Shown: piece after piece, positions 31,597 through 41,202 of the stretch | Position numbering within the stretch: position 1 is the stretch's first letter | How the letters are laid out: the number at the start of each line of letters is the position of its first letter | Assembly (NCBI GenBank): GCA_964036275.1 | Contig: OZ038434.1 | Span: 23,363,879-23,427,878, forward strand | Length of the DNA stretch: 64,000 bases | Reading direction: 5' to 3' | Source: Litoditis marina | Lineage: Eukaryota > Nematoda > Chromadorea > Rhabditida > Rhabditidae | The notes under the pieces: model-generated | What the model was told of the DNA's origin: nothing | Databases searched by the model: none | What the model saw: only the letters and a program-made list of their open reading frames with translations | Translations under genes and position numbers: made by a program

Positions 31597-34313
31597 TCAG
31601 TTTTTCGGACATTTTGCAACCAGAATAATCTCCAGATTTCCTTCGGTACTCCCGATGATATTCAGTCCATTGAATTTTTCAGAAGTGAAGGGAGACTGAC
31701 TGTAGATGTAGTCTTTTTCATTCACGGAAATCTGCAATCAGACCCTATTAAAGTTGTTTTAACCTTGCTCTACTGCTGACTGGTTGATTGTCTCCCCTTC
31801 CCTGTCTACATCCTAATACTGCGTATAATACTTGATTGAGCGATGCGGGGCGAGCGGTCGTTGATTATCTGCCAACAGTTGAGAGAGTGAGTAGATCAAT
31901 GATACGCAGACAAACTGGCCGCTCGCCAAACCCCGTCCCGTACAAATTCGATGGTACGGTGTCGACAATGATTTGACAAACCCTATATCCATACAGGTCT
32001 CTCCCGGCAAACTACCCAGTGAGCCCTTTCCAACATGTCGTGGCTATATAGCGTGAATCGTATTGCCATAATATTCGGGGGAAGTTATAATATTCGGGGG
32101 AAGTTCACCTTCCAATTCGTTTTATCGTTGCTGATCCTCAAACTAGTGATTTCATCTCGAGGAAAGGCGAATGGCAGCGTTACTTTTCCTTTCCAGTCGG
32201 CATCTTTGCCTGTCCCTACTGCGTGGATGAATTCCATCTGAAATGTTCAATCATGTGAAAAACTAGAAAGTTTTTGTACAAAAACACGACGCTTATACAA
32301 ACAATCTCGACTAATTGTTGGTATCGAGCTAGTTCAATGATTAATGAAGAGAGTGTTTCAATGACCAAATTATTGTTGTAGTTTGGTCGTGAAACCCGTC
32401 GTTTTTCACGCATGTCGACCGGAAGGCAACGGAATCTAACTAAAACCCCGGCCGGCCAGTTATAAAAACCCCGTTTAGATCTGCTTGTGAAAATGCGCGT
32501 TTTTACTGTTTATCCCCTATACAGGTAGTGTTTATAGAAAAATATCGAAACCTACATCAGGTATAGGGTCGTTAATTCCAATCTCGAATTCCGAAAAACT
32601 CGAAACAACTCGAAATTTCGAGTTTCGAGTTCGACTCGAAACTCGACAAACTCGGTTTTTTCATAAAACGTAAGAAACTCGAAAAAATCTAAACTCGAAA
32701 AACTCGAAAAGATCGAGTTTTTCGAGTTTCGAGTTTGTCTTCGTACCAAGTCAGTAATAAGAGACAAACGAGCGTTTTACAGCGTTTTATTCGTAATTTC
32801 AAACATAAAATGCTTCCTTTTTCACGATTCTCGCGTATGCAGGTGAAAAAAATAAGAAATTCCCTGAAAATTCTCTTTTTTTGTCTCGATGAAATCCCGG
32901 AACTGAGTGAACAAACTCGAAAATCGAAATTCGAGTTTATCGAGTTCAATTCGAAACTCGAGAACTGGTTTTTTTCTTTCGGAAAAGCAATAAATTCGAA
33001 CTCGAAGAACTCAAAGTTTCCGAAACTCGAAAAACTCGGTTTTTCTCAAAACTGGAAAAACTCGATCGATTAACAACCCTAATCAGGTACCAAATCATTG
33101 TTGTAGTTCAACCATGGAACACGTCATTTTTTGGGATCAAACTATAAACCCGGTCAGCTAAGGCAACATAAACCATTAAGAATGTTCATTAAGTACTGTT
33201 AGTTCCCATTTCACAAACGAGCCAATTACTTCATCGTTTTCGATGGTCAAGTGCAACGGGAAGCCTCCTGCCGCAGGTAAACCAATTCGAACATCTCTGG
33301 AAGATATCAAATTCACAATTCTTCAAACACTCATGTGAGTCTATCACTTAATTCATAATTTTTTCGCGTAGGCGAGAGCACAGTGGCCTTATATGGTCAT
33401 AATCAAAGGAACATTGGCGAAAAACGGGAAATAGAGAAAAACGAACCCTTCTCCAGAATATTTGATACAAATCACCAGAGTTTCATTTTGAGTTAGGTGG
33501 AATGGAAGAATATTCTGAAAAAGTTGTTTGTTCGATAATCAATTGTACCTATCGAGGTTTTCAGTTCAAGCTAAGTGCAAGCTTTCGATTCCACTAAAAT
33601 AGACCATTTGACTGGAAGGAAATCCAGATTAACTGTAGATCACTATTCCCCAATGAGTATCGATTCGCTAAATAATAGAGCCATATCTCCTCTATCTCTC
33701 CGGCAATCTCGAAAATTCGTTCAGAATTTTCTGAGAAAATGGCTTTCGTATATTTACTCTACGTGAGAAGGAAGAGGAGGTACTGAAATCCTCAACTTCT
33801 CCGACCAAAAGTAAGTGAGAAAAACGGCTTGGAAGTTTTGAAATCCTACTGTAGGAGTCTCAGTAGGAACGGAAAAGATTATAGTTTATATACTGAAGAT
33901 GGCATAAAACCACATTTTCTTGTTGTGATCAGATACGAATCTGCGCAAGATTTCTTAGGGCTGAATTGATTTAGACTTTATACACGAATTTCGGCAAAGG
34001 AACCAATACATCACAAGTACCAAAAACAGAAGTAAGAGAAATAAAATAAACAAATTTCATAAAAATACTTAAAGCAGGACGATTATGTGGACCAATCCCG
34101 TGTCAACGGTCCTTTGAACTGCAATTGGAAAATGTATTACAGTTTGAAGGACTGAAACGTTGTGATTGGACCACATAATTGTCCTTCTCTAACAGTCATG
34201 AGAGATAATAAGTCTCGAAACCATTTTATGTCTCTGAAGAATAAAAGACTCACCAACTTCGCCAATTCTTCTCCCGCAACAAAAATTGCTAGAAGCAGCG
34301 AAAGCAGCTGCAT
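31597..34313 (-). CDS. GL8: secreted galectin-like protein (type II), complete
   Basis: Minus strand, exons 34254-34313, 33447-33514, 33230-33296, 32109-32237 and 31597-31731; about 152 aa. Signal peptide MQLLSLLLAIFVAG. Then LPFHLTQNETLVICIKYSG (exon 2 is 68 nt, one codon longer than in sisters), DVRIGLPAAGGFPLHLTIEN, exon 4 starting MEFIHAVGTG with DWKGKVTLPFAFP, and ISVNEKDYIYSQSPF through LEIILVAKCPKN. Trp is kept at the binding loop but H-x-N-x-R is not. Introns carry an M4 fragment (4), a hAT MITE (3) and an M1 MITE (1). The upstream block 34314-34570 is conserved in GL9, GL10 and GL11 and probably holds the promoter. Intact by eye. Confidence 0.75.
31825..31990. mobile_element. Family M4, partial copy
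   Basis: TTGATTGAGCGATGCGGGGC, GAGAGAGTGAGTAGATCAAT, GATACGCAGAC, ending TTTGACAAACCCTATA. It lies in intron 4 of GL8. Confidence 0.6.
32564..33081. mobile_element. hAT-type MITE, TCGAGTTTT family (M6), well delimited
   Basis: 518 bp. Ends TAGGGTCGTTAA and TTAACAACCCTA, flanked by perfect 8-bp duplications ATCAGGTA at 32556-32563 and 33082-33089. TAGGG/CCCTA ends and 8-bp duplications are hAT hallmarks. The interior is mainly ACTCGAAA/TTTCGAGT words with a unique middle; no transposase. It lies in intron 3 of GL8. Confidence 0.85.
34072..34189. mobile_element. Hairpin MITE, family M1 (copy 4)
   Basis: Opposite orientation to the other copies: CCCGTGTCAACGGTCC on the left and GACTGAAACGTTG on the right. 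Outer arms GATTATGTGGACCAATC and complement are intact. It lies in intron 1 of GL8. Confidence 0.85.
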
Positions 34314-34570
34314 TCCAGCTGGCTTGATGTTGTATTTCTGATTCGTGAAACCAAGAAACGAAACACAGAATACAATAAATTTGAAGAAAAAACTGAGGAA
34401 TTGGACTTAATTTAGCAAAAATGATGTGCTTGTATAAACAAGCTCAAATTGGTTAATTGCTTGCCTACCATTCTGAAATATGGACAGCAGTTAACACAGA
34501 GAAGAATGACATGTTGCAGAACTGCACCCGTTTGCAAAGTGTAGAAAAAGAAAATGGCCAGTGTTTTAGT
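34314..34570 (-). promoter_or_regulatory. Conserved upstream block of type II GL genes
   Basis: About 250 bp directly upstream of the GL8 start codon. It contains GTGAAACCAAGAAACGAAAC, ACAAGCTCAAATTGGTTAAT and GCAGAACTGCAC-type words. The same order recurs upstream of GL10 (52125-52385) and in part GL11 (56794-56960). In GL9 it is split by the LTR element (40242-40287 and 45883-46098). Conservation outside exons suggests promoter or 5' UTR, though recent duplication would also explain it. Confidence 0.5.
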
Positions 34571-34932
34571 TTGTTCTCGATTTTTGATACCTGACATATT
34601 ACACGAATATTAACCGGCAAGAGACGGGGTCAAACTACAAATACATGTAATCAACACCAAATTATCAACATACATATTACACCCACCAAGTTCGTTCAAT
34701 GTGCTGCCCGATCTCAAAAAGTGCCTGGGTGTGTCAAAGTATTTTACTGTAAATACAGCATGCTGGGAATACAAACGATTTTTTGGCGTTTCGACTTGAA
34801 AATACAGTATTTTTCTGAACCGTTCGGTTCTTGAACAGTTTCGACTAAACGCGATTTCGTAAAATACAGGGCATGTTCGGAGATCCTGCTGTTTTTCGTA
34901 GTTTGATCATTTTTGTTTTAAGCCGAAATATA

Positions 34933-35283
34933 GGATTTGTCAAACCGTTGTGGACACCGTACCATCGATTTTGTAAGAGGCGGAGTTTGGCGAGCAGCCA
35001 GCTTGTCTGCGTATCATTGATCTACACACTCTCTCGTCTGTTGGCAAGTAACCAACGACCGCTCGCCCTGCACTCAGACAATTCCCAGCCAATTGGCCAG
35101 CCACTTTTTTATTGGCTGAGCGAGAAAGTGTGCAGGTCAGAGAGACCCAGATGTCTGCGGCCTCATTGAACTGTACACTCTCTCGCTTTTGTAGCTGGCC
35201 AATCGAAGAAAATTGGCGCCAATCGTTCTGAGCATCGCTGAATCAACTGAGCCCTCTGCTGTTTTTATGGGGAAAATGGCGAC
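34933..35283. mobile_element. Family M4, full-length copy delimited by an empty paralogous site
   Basis: About 350 bp between TATA and TATA, starting GGATTTGTCAAACCGTTG and ending ATGGCGAC. The paralogous interval near 47460-47480 lacks it, which fixes the ends. Contains CTCTCTCGTCTG, GATCTACACACTCTCTC and inverted copies of GCGAGAAAGTGTGCAGGTCA-like sequence. No ORF. Non-autonomous DNA element; superfamily unknown. Confidence 0.7.
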
Positions 35284-35532
35284 TATACGCGAACTATCGC
35301 ATGCGTCGATCAAACTAAAACGCAGATTGGTCACACTTTATCAGAACTGTCGTGCGTTCGTGAAAAAAAGTATAATTTCATGTAGCGAGCAACAACTGAA
35401 AAAAATACACCACACATTTCATAAACACTTGATAAACAAGTTTATTCCCAAGTAATTAATATTATGGAATAGAGAATGTTGTCAGATCAACTACTTCATC
35501 ACGGACGAGCAGAGAGAGTAAACCTATGAGAA

Positions 35533-35649
<117 letters not shown>

Positions 35650-35813
35650 CGTTTCTCTTTCCTCAGTTTTTTGGACATTTTGCCAGCAGAATGATATCGA
35701 AATTTTCTTCAGTGCTTCCTTCCATATTCAGTCCTGTGACGCTCTGAGAGGTGAAGGGAGATTGCTTGTAGATGTAGTCTTCTTCGTTCACGGAAATCTA
35801 AAATCCGACCATA

Positions 35814-35978
35814 TAGGTTGTGCCAAATTCACAAAGTTTTGGTTCTTACTGGAATCGAACCTGTGACCAAAAGTTTCGTAGCTGAGCGAGAACCACTGCG
35901 CTACGAGAGCACAGAAACGTACACAGCGAAAATCGAGATATACAGTACCCTCCCACTTTTCCGTTGGCGAAGACTACA
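35814..35978 (-). mobile_element. tRNA-derived SINE (copy in GL9 intron 4)
   Basis: On minus, GTAGCGCAGTGGTTCTCGC and GGTTCGATTCC boxes with the family body. It starts about 16 bp from exon 5 of GL9; a copy occupies the equivalent place in GL10 in the opposite orientation. Confidence 0.7.
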
Positions 35979-36209
35979 TTAGAGTTGTTACTCAAAGGAA
36001 CGGCCTCTCTTTAAGTGGGTGAATCGTGCGCAGCGCGGAGCGCTGCGCAGATTAGTTTTTGTTCTCAACTATGCAGACGTTTTGAGAAGTTTTCTGCCCG
36101 TTTCTTCGTTTTTTGTGAACCATTTTCCGAGAAACTTGCCGTGAACAATTAAAGGGCATACATCTATAGGATTCGTGGGCTTGAGTTCAAATAGACCCAG
36201 TTGACCTGA

Positions 36210-36562
36210 GTGGGAAGGTTAAACGTCTCGCAAAAATGACTTCCGTAACGGGGCGGCGGCGGCGGCGACTGTTTTGAAGCGAAGAAAAAGTTGGGGTATA
36301 CGTATTTTTCAGTCATAGTTTCATATTTCATTTTTAAGGATGATAGGGCCTCAAATGGTCTCACGAAAATTAATAATCGACCGGTTTTGAAAAAATGAAA
36401 ATGAAACAGGAGAATCACGTGAAATTGATTCCTAAACTCCTCAGCTCAGAATCGGTTGCGCGTACAGCCTAGTTTTCATTTGCATTCACATGTCTGAGTG
36501 GCACAATGGATACAATTTCTGTTCTAGTGAAAACGGATTGAGGTTCGACTCCCGCCTTTAGT
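36210..36562 (+). mobile_element. Repeat with GGCGGCGG run and tRNA-like end (family S3)
   Basis: Homologous to 23815-24790: AACGTCTCGCAAAAATGAC, a GGCGGCGGCGGC run, a GGGGTATACGTA word, and a tRNA-like stretch (GTGGCACAATGGATAC ... GGTTCGACTCCCG). It lies in intron 4 of GL9. Confidence 0.5.
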
Positions 36563-36717
36563 GATGACATTTGCAATATACTGCTAGTATAATTTTGAGT
36601 TGGTCCAATGCTCAATACTGTGTGAAACTTGATCAACAATGACGTGCATTATTTCCACATGGTTTATATATTGTTTTCATAAGAGTTTCTCCGTAACTAT
36701 AGAAAAAGAGGTCAATT

Positions 36718-37045
36718 AGTATAAAAAACGAGTGTCAAGAAAGTAAAGATTAGTTTCAGAGATCACATAAACGAAAAATATAAAACAGGTCCAATAAACG
36801 GAGTTTAAGAGAGAAAGGCTAATCTCGCTTGGTTAAAAACTACACAAAGTATCAAAAATATCATTCATTACCTATGATGAAAAACCTAAATACATTACAC
36901 GAAAATCCAGCTAGATTTTTGCCATATTTCAAACAAGCGAGCCTAGCCTTTTATCCGTTTATTAGACCTGTTTCATATTTTTCGTTTATGTGATCTCTGA
37001 AACTAATTTTTACTTTCTTGACACTCGTTTTTTTTATACTAATTC
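36718..37045. mobile_element. Foldback element, family M5
   Basis: Two arms of about 100 bp in inverted orientation: 36718-36840 (AGTATAAAAAACGAGTGTC, ATCACATAAACGAAAAATAT, CCAATAAACGGA) and 36945-37045. The middle is about 100 bp. Related inverted arms occur at 49890-50375 and a single arm at 10383. Confidence 0.7.
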
Positions 37046-37059
37046 AGTTAGCAATGTAT

Positions 37060-37900
37060 ACACGGAAACAAAAAATAATTGGTGAAAACCTCCCAAATCA
37101 GCTGGTTTTCCTGCAGACTTGAGTGCGGCGGTATCGCGTGTTGTCAGCACGTACGACATTTTTATGAAGACGTGCACAAATAATAATTGGTGAAAACCTC
37201 CCAAATCAGCTGGGTTTTTTTTGGGAAAATATCGCAAAGATAATTCCCCTCGCCCACTTAAAGTTTCCATCAAAGAAGATGTTTCTTCTCCACGTCCAAT
37301 TGATCTAGCCAAAGCCATGAAACGTGACTCTTCATTATCAACTTTCCATGTTCGCGAGTTCAAGACTCCGGAGCAGCGAAGAGCCGGATTCCTCGCCAGA
37401 CAGGCCAAACGAGATGTCACCGCAGCTGTTCCGATCACACTACAAACTACGCCAGTCCTCGCGCAGAATAACGAAATTGTTGCCGAAACTCCAATGCATA
37501 TGGATAGTCCGCTAGAGGTACCTAGATCTGTATCAACTTCTTCTCTTCATCATTGAGAGACCCAAATAGACCCAGACACTTCTTCTTGTTCCATTGATCC
37601 TGCTATTGTTTCTATGAATAATGAATTATGTTCCCGTTTCGACAAAATGATTAACGATCTTGCTAATCTAAACAATGGTGGTTTATTATATTATAATCAC
37701 CTAATCTTCATTTTACTTATTTGTTACGTTCCCATGTACTTTTTTGTAGCTGACCTATGAACATGTCCTGCTTCGTTGATATTATTGATTTTATGTTCCC
37801 CTTGTTTGTAGGTAGAGTATTGCTGCTCTACCCCTTAGGGGTCCTAGTTTTTCGTGATTTGTGTTGTTTTTTTCCCAATACAAATTCATGAATAAACATT
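37060..37900 (+). mobile_element. Decayed LINE fragment
   Basis: An open frame from about 37221 to 37556 encodes a basic, proline- and serine-rich stretch (SPRPIDLAKAMKRDSS, KTPEQRRAGFLARQAKRD). It continues in the same frame past a TGA to SMNNELCSRFDKMINDLANL. It then breaks into sequence with TACCCCTTAGGGGTCC and an AATAAA near 37893. The layout suggests an ORF1 remnant joined to a 3' end with the reverse transcriptase deleted. The word GAAAACCTCCCAAATCAGCT is duplicated at 37083 and 37193. Assignment to LINE is inference; a degraded host exon is possible. Confidence 0.4.
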
Positions 37901-38164
37901 ATAATTGCCCGCCAAATGTGCGCAAAACGTACTGAAAGTTTACTTACGTGTGACATGTAAAAAAGTGTTCCGATAGTTACTCCGATTTTGTTTCAATAAG
38001 GATCGAGATTGTGTATACTGAAACCAAATTCCCCATTCGGCCAAAATCTTCGCGATACAGTAGTTCTAAGAATTGTTTGGCTCATAAAATTTCTGGTTTT
38101 TATTTACATTGTCAAATTTACTCATATTCTAGAGCAAAAAAGGCTACATTTACACTCACATATC

Positions 38165-38265
38165 CGCCTCATGTGAGACTCGAACCGGGCCCAAAAGATT
38201 GGGAGGCGCAGAAGCTAACCACTACGCCAACTGAACTTATAGCGAAGTTGTTGAGTAATCGTATA
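38165..38265 (-). mobile_element. tRNA-like SINE, family S2
   Basis: Minus-strand boxes CAGTTGGCGTAGTGGTTAGC and GCCCGGTTCGAGTCTC, with a head (ATACGATTACTCAACAAC, GCTATAAG) shared with 19885-19990. It lies in intron 4 of GL9. Confidence 0.55.
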
Positions 38266-38623
38266 GTTGTGTCCCAAATACACATAACATCAAAAATATA
38301 GATCACGTATAAAGAACATCTATAGTGTGTGTTTGATGGGACGCAAGAGCGGAATCGTTCTATCTTATCAACGCGTTCCATTTACATAGAGGTTCTAACA
38401 TGCAGTATGTAATTATTTCCTCTGTACAGAATTGTGTTTTATTTTGTATCAGAAGAGTATTCAGGAAAAGTTCACCTTCCAGTCCTCGTTTTCGCTGCTG
38501 ATTCTCACTTCCGCCATTTCTCACTGAGGAAAGGCGAATGGCAGCCTTTCTTCTCCTTTCCAGTCCCATCCTTTGCCTTTGCTCGATGGAACTGCGTGGT
38601 TGACTTACATCTGAGTATAGTCT

Positions 38624-38810
38624 TTTCCATTCCTACTGAGACTTCTACAGTAGGATTTCGAAACTTCCAAGTCGTTTCGGTCACTAACTTCTGATCGGAG
38701 AAGTTGAGGATTCTCCTACCTCATTCTCCTTCTCAGGTAGAGTAGAACGAGAGTATTTTCCATCAACGTCATTTTCAGATTACTGTAGGAGTCTCAATAG
38801 GAATGGTGTG
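38624..38810. mobile_element. MITE family M2
   Basis: Left end CATTCCTACTGAGACTTCT and ACAGTA; right end TTACTGTAGGAGTCTCAATA. The middle contains GATCGGAGAAGTTGAGGAT and TTCTCAGGTAGAGTA, shared with 53052-53262. It lies just upstream of exon 4 of GL9, in intron 3. Confidence 0.75.
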
Positions 38811-38973
38811 AACTATGCGTATGCTAGAAGATCTCGGCACCTCCATCCCATCCTGCGTCCCTCGTTCTGCCTCACTATGTCTCGGCGCTTACATGTCAGA
38901 AATGGAGCACGGTGGTGCCGGGATCTTCTGGCATACGTACTCTAATATGTTAAATGTGGTCTGATATGTGAAA

Positions 38974-39068
38974 GGTGGTCAAATTTGCAGATGTTTGCCT
39001 CTCGCCGCGATCGAAACTGCGAGCAAAATGCGCGTGTCAGGGAGATAACCACTGCATTACGTGAGTAA
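38974..39068 (-). mobile_element. SINE fragment
   Basis: Minus-strand AATGCAGTGGTTATCTCC and GCAGTTTCGATCGCGG with the AGGCAAACATCTG tail; a diverged partial copy in intron 3 of GL9. Confidence 0.5.
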
Positions 39069-39723
39069 ATATGAATGAGTGACGATTAAGCTCAAACATA
39101 TTGAGCGGATGTCTCTTATAAAAACTGTACGAGTTGTTTCTCTTCAAACGTTCAGAAAGATCAGAGAGTTTATTATTTTTAACTATCCAATGTGATACTT
39201 TGAAGTTTCTGTTGATGTATAAATTCGAGTTATAGGTCGTAGCTTAATGCCTTTGAGCTTAATCGTCACCCACTCTACATATCCGACAAGCTTCGGAATC
39301 TAAAAGATCTGTACGCACACCTATGAAATTAAGTGGTCGACGACTATGTATGAAAAACTATTCAATTCCATATTCTTTCAGATTTCCATTTCAAAAAAAA
39401 CGTGTAATTTACCTTGTTGCTTTTGATATTCACAAGCAGCGCGAAGCCTGTCACCGCTGGTAAACCAATTTGAAAATCTCTGAAAAATATCAAGTTCACA
39501 ATTCTTAAAACACTTTTATGAATCTATTACTCAATTCATCAAACGAGAAGATGAACCATTGTTCGTAGTCACCTAACTTACAGTTATAATGATACTTTAA
39601 AACTAACCCTTCACCAGAATATTTGAGACGAATCACCAGAGTTTCATTTTGAGAGAGCACGAATGGAGATTTCTGGAGAATTGTTATGGTGGACAATCTA
39701 GTTCAAAATATTGATTTTCAGCC

Positions 39724-39845
39724 TAAAGAAGGACGATTCTGCGGTCCAATCCCAACGCTTCAGTCGTTTAAACTACAATATATTTTTCAATTGCAGTTTA
39801 AAGGACCGTTGACACGGGATTGGTCCACATAATCTTAATACTTCA
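39724..39845. mobile_element. Hairpin MITE, family M1 (copy 5)
   Basis: AAAGAAGGACGATTCTGCGG at the left and TTGGTCCACATAATC at the right. It lies in intron 1 of GL9. Confidence 0.85.
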
Positions 39846-39934
39846 AATAAAAAAATCGTCGTTTTGCACGCCAGTTGAACACGTGTATGTTGCGCTTTAC
39901 CGCTGTGTCTGTAGTTTGATCGTTGCTTTCCGCT

Positions 39935-40115
39935 CAACCTTCTCAGAACGATTGGCGCCAATTTTCCTCGATTAGTCAGCTACAAAAGCGAGAGAGTGTG
40001 AAGGTCAATGAGGCCGCAGACATCTGGGTCTCTCTGACCTGCACACTCTCTCGCTCAGCCAACAAAAAAGTGGCTGGCCATTTGGCTGGGAATTGTCTGA
40101 GTTCGTAGGCTGTCG
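39935..40115. mobile_element. Family M4 fragment
   Basis: TCTCAGAACGATTGGCGCC, GCGAGAGAGTGTGAAGGTCA, TGCACACTCTCTCGCTCAGC and GGCTGGGAATTGTCTGAG match the middle of the full copies. It lies in intron 1 of GL9. Confidence 0.6.
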
Positions 40116-40287
40116 CCTGGACCGAGATCAAACTGCAAACCACCCAAACCCCCCTTGTGGCACTAGAACAATAAAACTCACCAATTTCACGAATGCTTCT
40201 CCCGCAACAAAAATTGCCAGAAGCAGCAAAAGCAGCCGCATTTCAGCTGGCTTGATGTTATATTGCTAATTCGTGAAACCAAGAAAC

Positions 40288-40657
40288 TATCAAGACTCTG
40301 AACAAACTCTTCCTGACTTTGTGTAGCGGCTTTGATAAGCGGGAACAACTAGAGAGTATAGATGAATGTTCATTCGTAACTATGATAATGAAGGTACATA
40401 ATAAATATAGTTACAATTATAAGAACCCTAGAGTGGCAACCTTTACACAGTGCTACATAACAACTACTGCCGTTTTCATGGCACCGCCTCTTCATGATGT
40501 CGTAGTTGCTCTCGCCTTCTGGTGACTCTTCTTCTGTGCGCTCTCTTGTTTCAGTGCCTCTCTTCGTAATTCGATATGATCATACAGGAACGATTGATTA
40601 CATATGGGGGGAGTATATATGAAGATTACGGAGTAAGTCTTTAACGAGCCTACAACA
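40288..40657 (-). repeat. 3' LTR of the retrotransposon
   Basis: 370 bp, sense-strand ends TGTTGTAGG and CTTGATA. It points at GL9, whose start codon is 46 bp beyond, so read-through from LTR promoter activity could reach GL9. Confidence 0.9.
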
Positions 40658-40668
40658 TCCCCCTTTCT
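40658..40668 (-). other. Polypurine tract
   Basis: AGAAAGGGGGA on the sense strand, directly abutting the 3' LTR, as needed for plus-strand priming of reverse transcription. Confidence 0.8.
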
Positions 40669-41202
40669 ACAATTAAGCTCGTCCTCGAGCGGTGATAAAA
40701 TAGTACAATAGAAATACCCTTCTTGAAACCTGTGCGGTCACGACCGGAGTCGACGTACCTGAGGTCAAGGAAGACGAAAGTAACCTGGTATGTATGTGTG
40801 AATAATGAACATTATACCCTTCTTTGAACCTGTACGGCAAAGACCGGAGTCTTGTTACCTGAGGCAAAGGCAGAAAGTAATATTTGGTATTTATAGGTAT
40901 CTGACTCGAGGACTCGCTCTTGATGTCTGATTGATGGGGACTATCATATCAGTGAAAGCCGTTACGAACAAGTGGAAAACATAAATGAGAACAATTTCTA
41001 CTGGAGAAAGTCTACTCTGTCATCGAAATATTGTACAATATGGAGAATTGTTACTTATGAAAAACGTGAAGGAATATCAAAATATGTCTATGTATAATGA
41101 TTATAGGATGAATTCAAAAGTTTGTGAAGAAATTCTAATTACAAAAACACATTTTGGAGACAAGTGAAACTATCAATGTTGGGAAAAAAGGTTGAATCCA
41201 AT

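Larger units (their letters stand above)
35663..40241 (-). pseudogene. GL9: galectin-like gene (type II) with two stops in exon 4
   Basis: Minus strand, exons 40182-40241, 39608-39672, 39413-39479, 38476-38610 and 35663-35797. Signal peptide MRLLLLLLAIFVAG; then SPFVLSQNETLVIRLKYSG; DFQIGLPAVTGFALLVNIKS; exon 4; and ISVNEEDYIYKQSPF through DIILLAKCPKN. In exon 4 codon 2 is TAA and the codon after FAFPQ is TGA, where GL10 reads ATC and GGG-type codons. Splice signals of all exons are preserved. Exon 4 is 135 nt with phase 0 at both ends, so skipping it would keep the frame but remove the binding-loop strands. Intron 4 (2.7 kb) is swollen by a SINE, a foldback and a LINE fragment. The start codon lies 46 bp from the LTR of the retrotransposon at 40288-45878. 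Best called a recent pseudogene. Confidence 0.7.

Noticed and set aside
37034..37438. 134-codon frame on the minus strand
   Set aside because: Antisense of the LINE-like remnant frame at 37221-37556 and crosses its duplicated word; no domain.
40319..40525. Identical 68-codon frames at 40319 and 45540
   Set aside because: Both lie inside the LTRs on the antisense strand; identity reflects LTR duplication.
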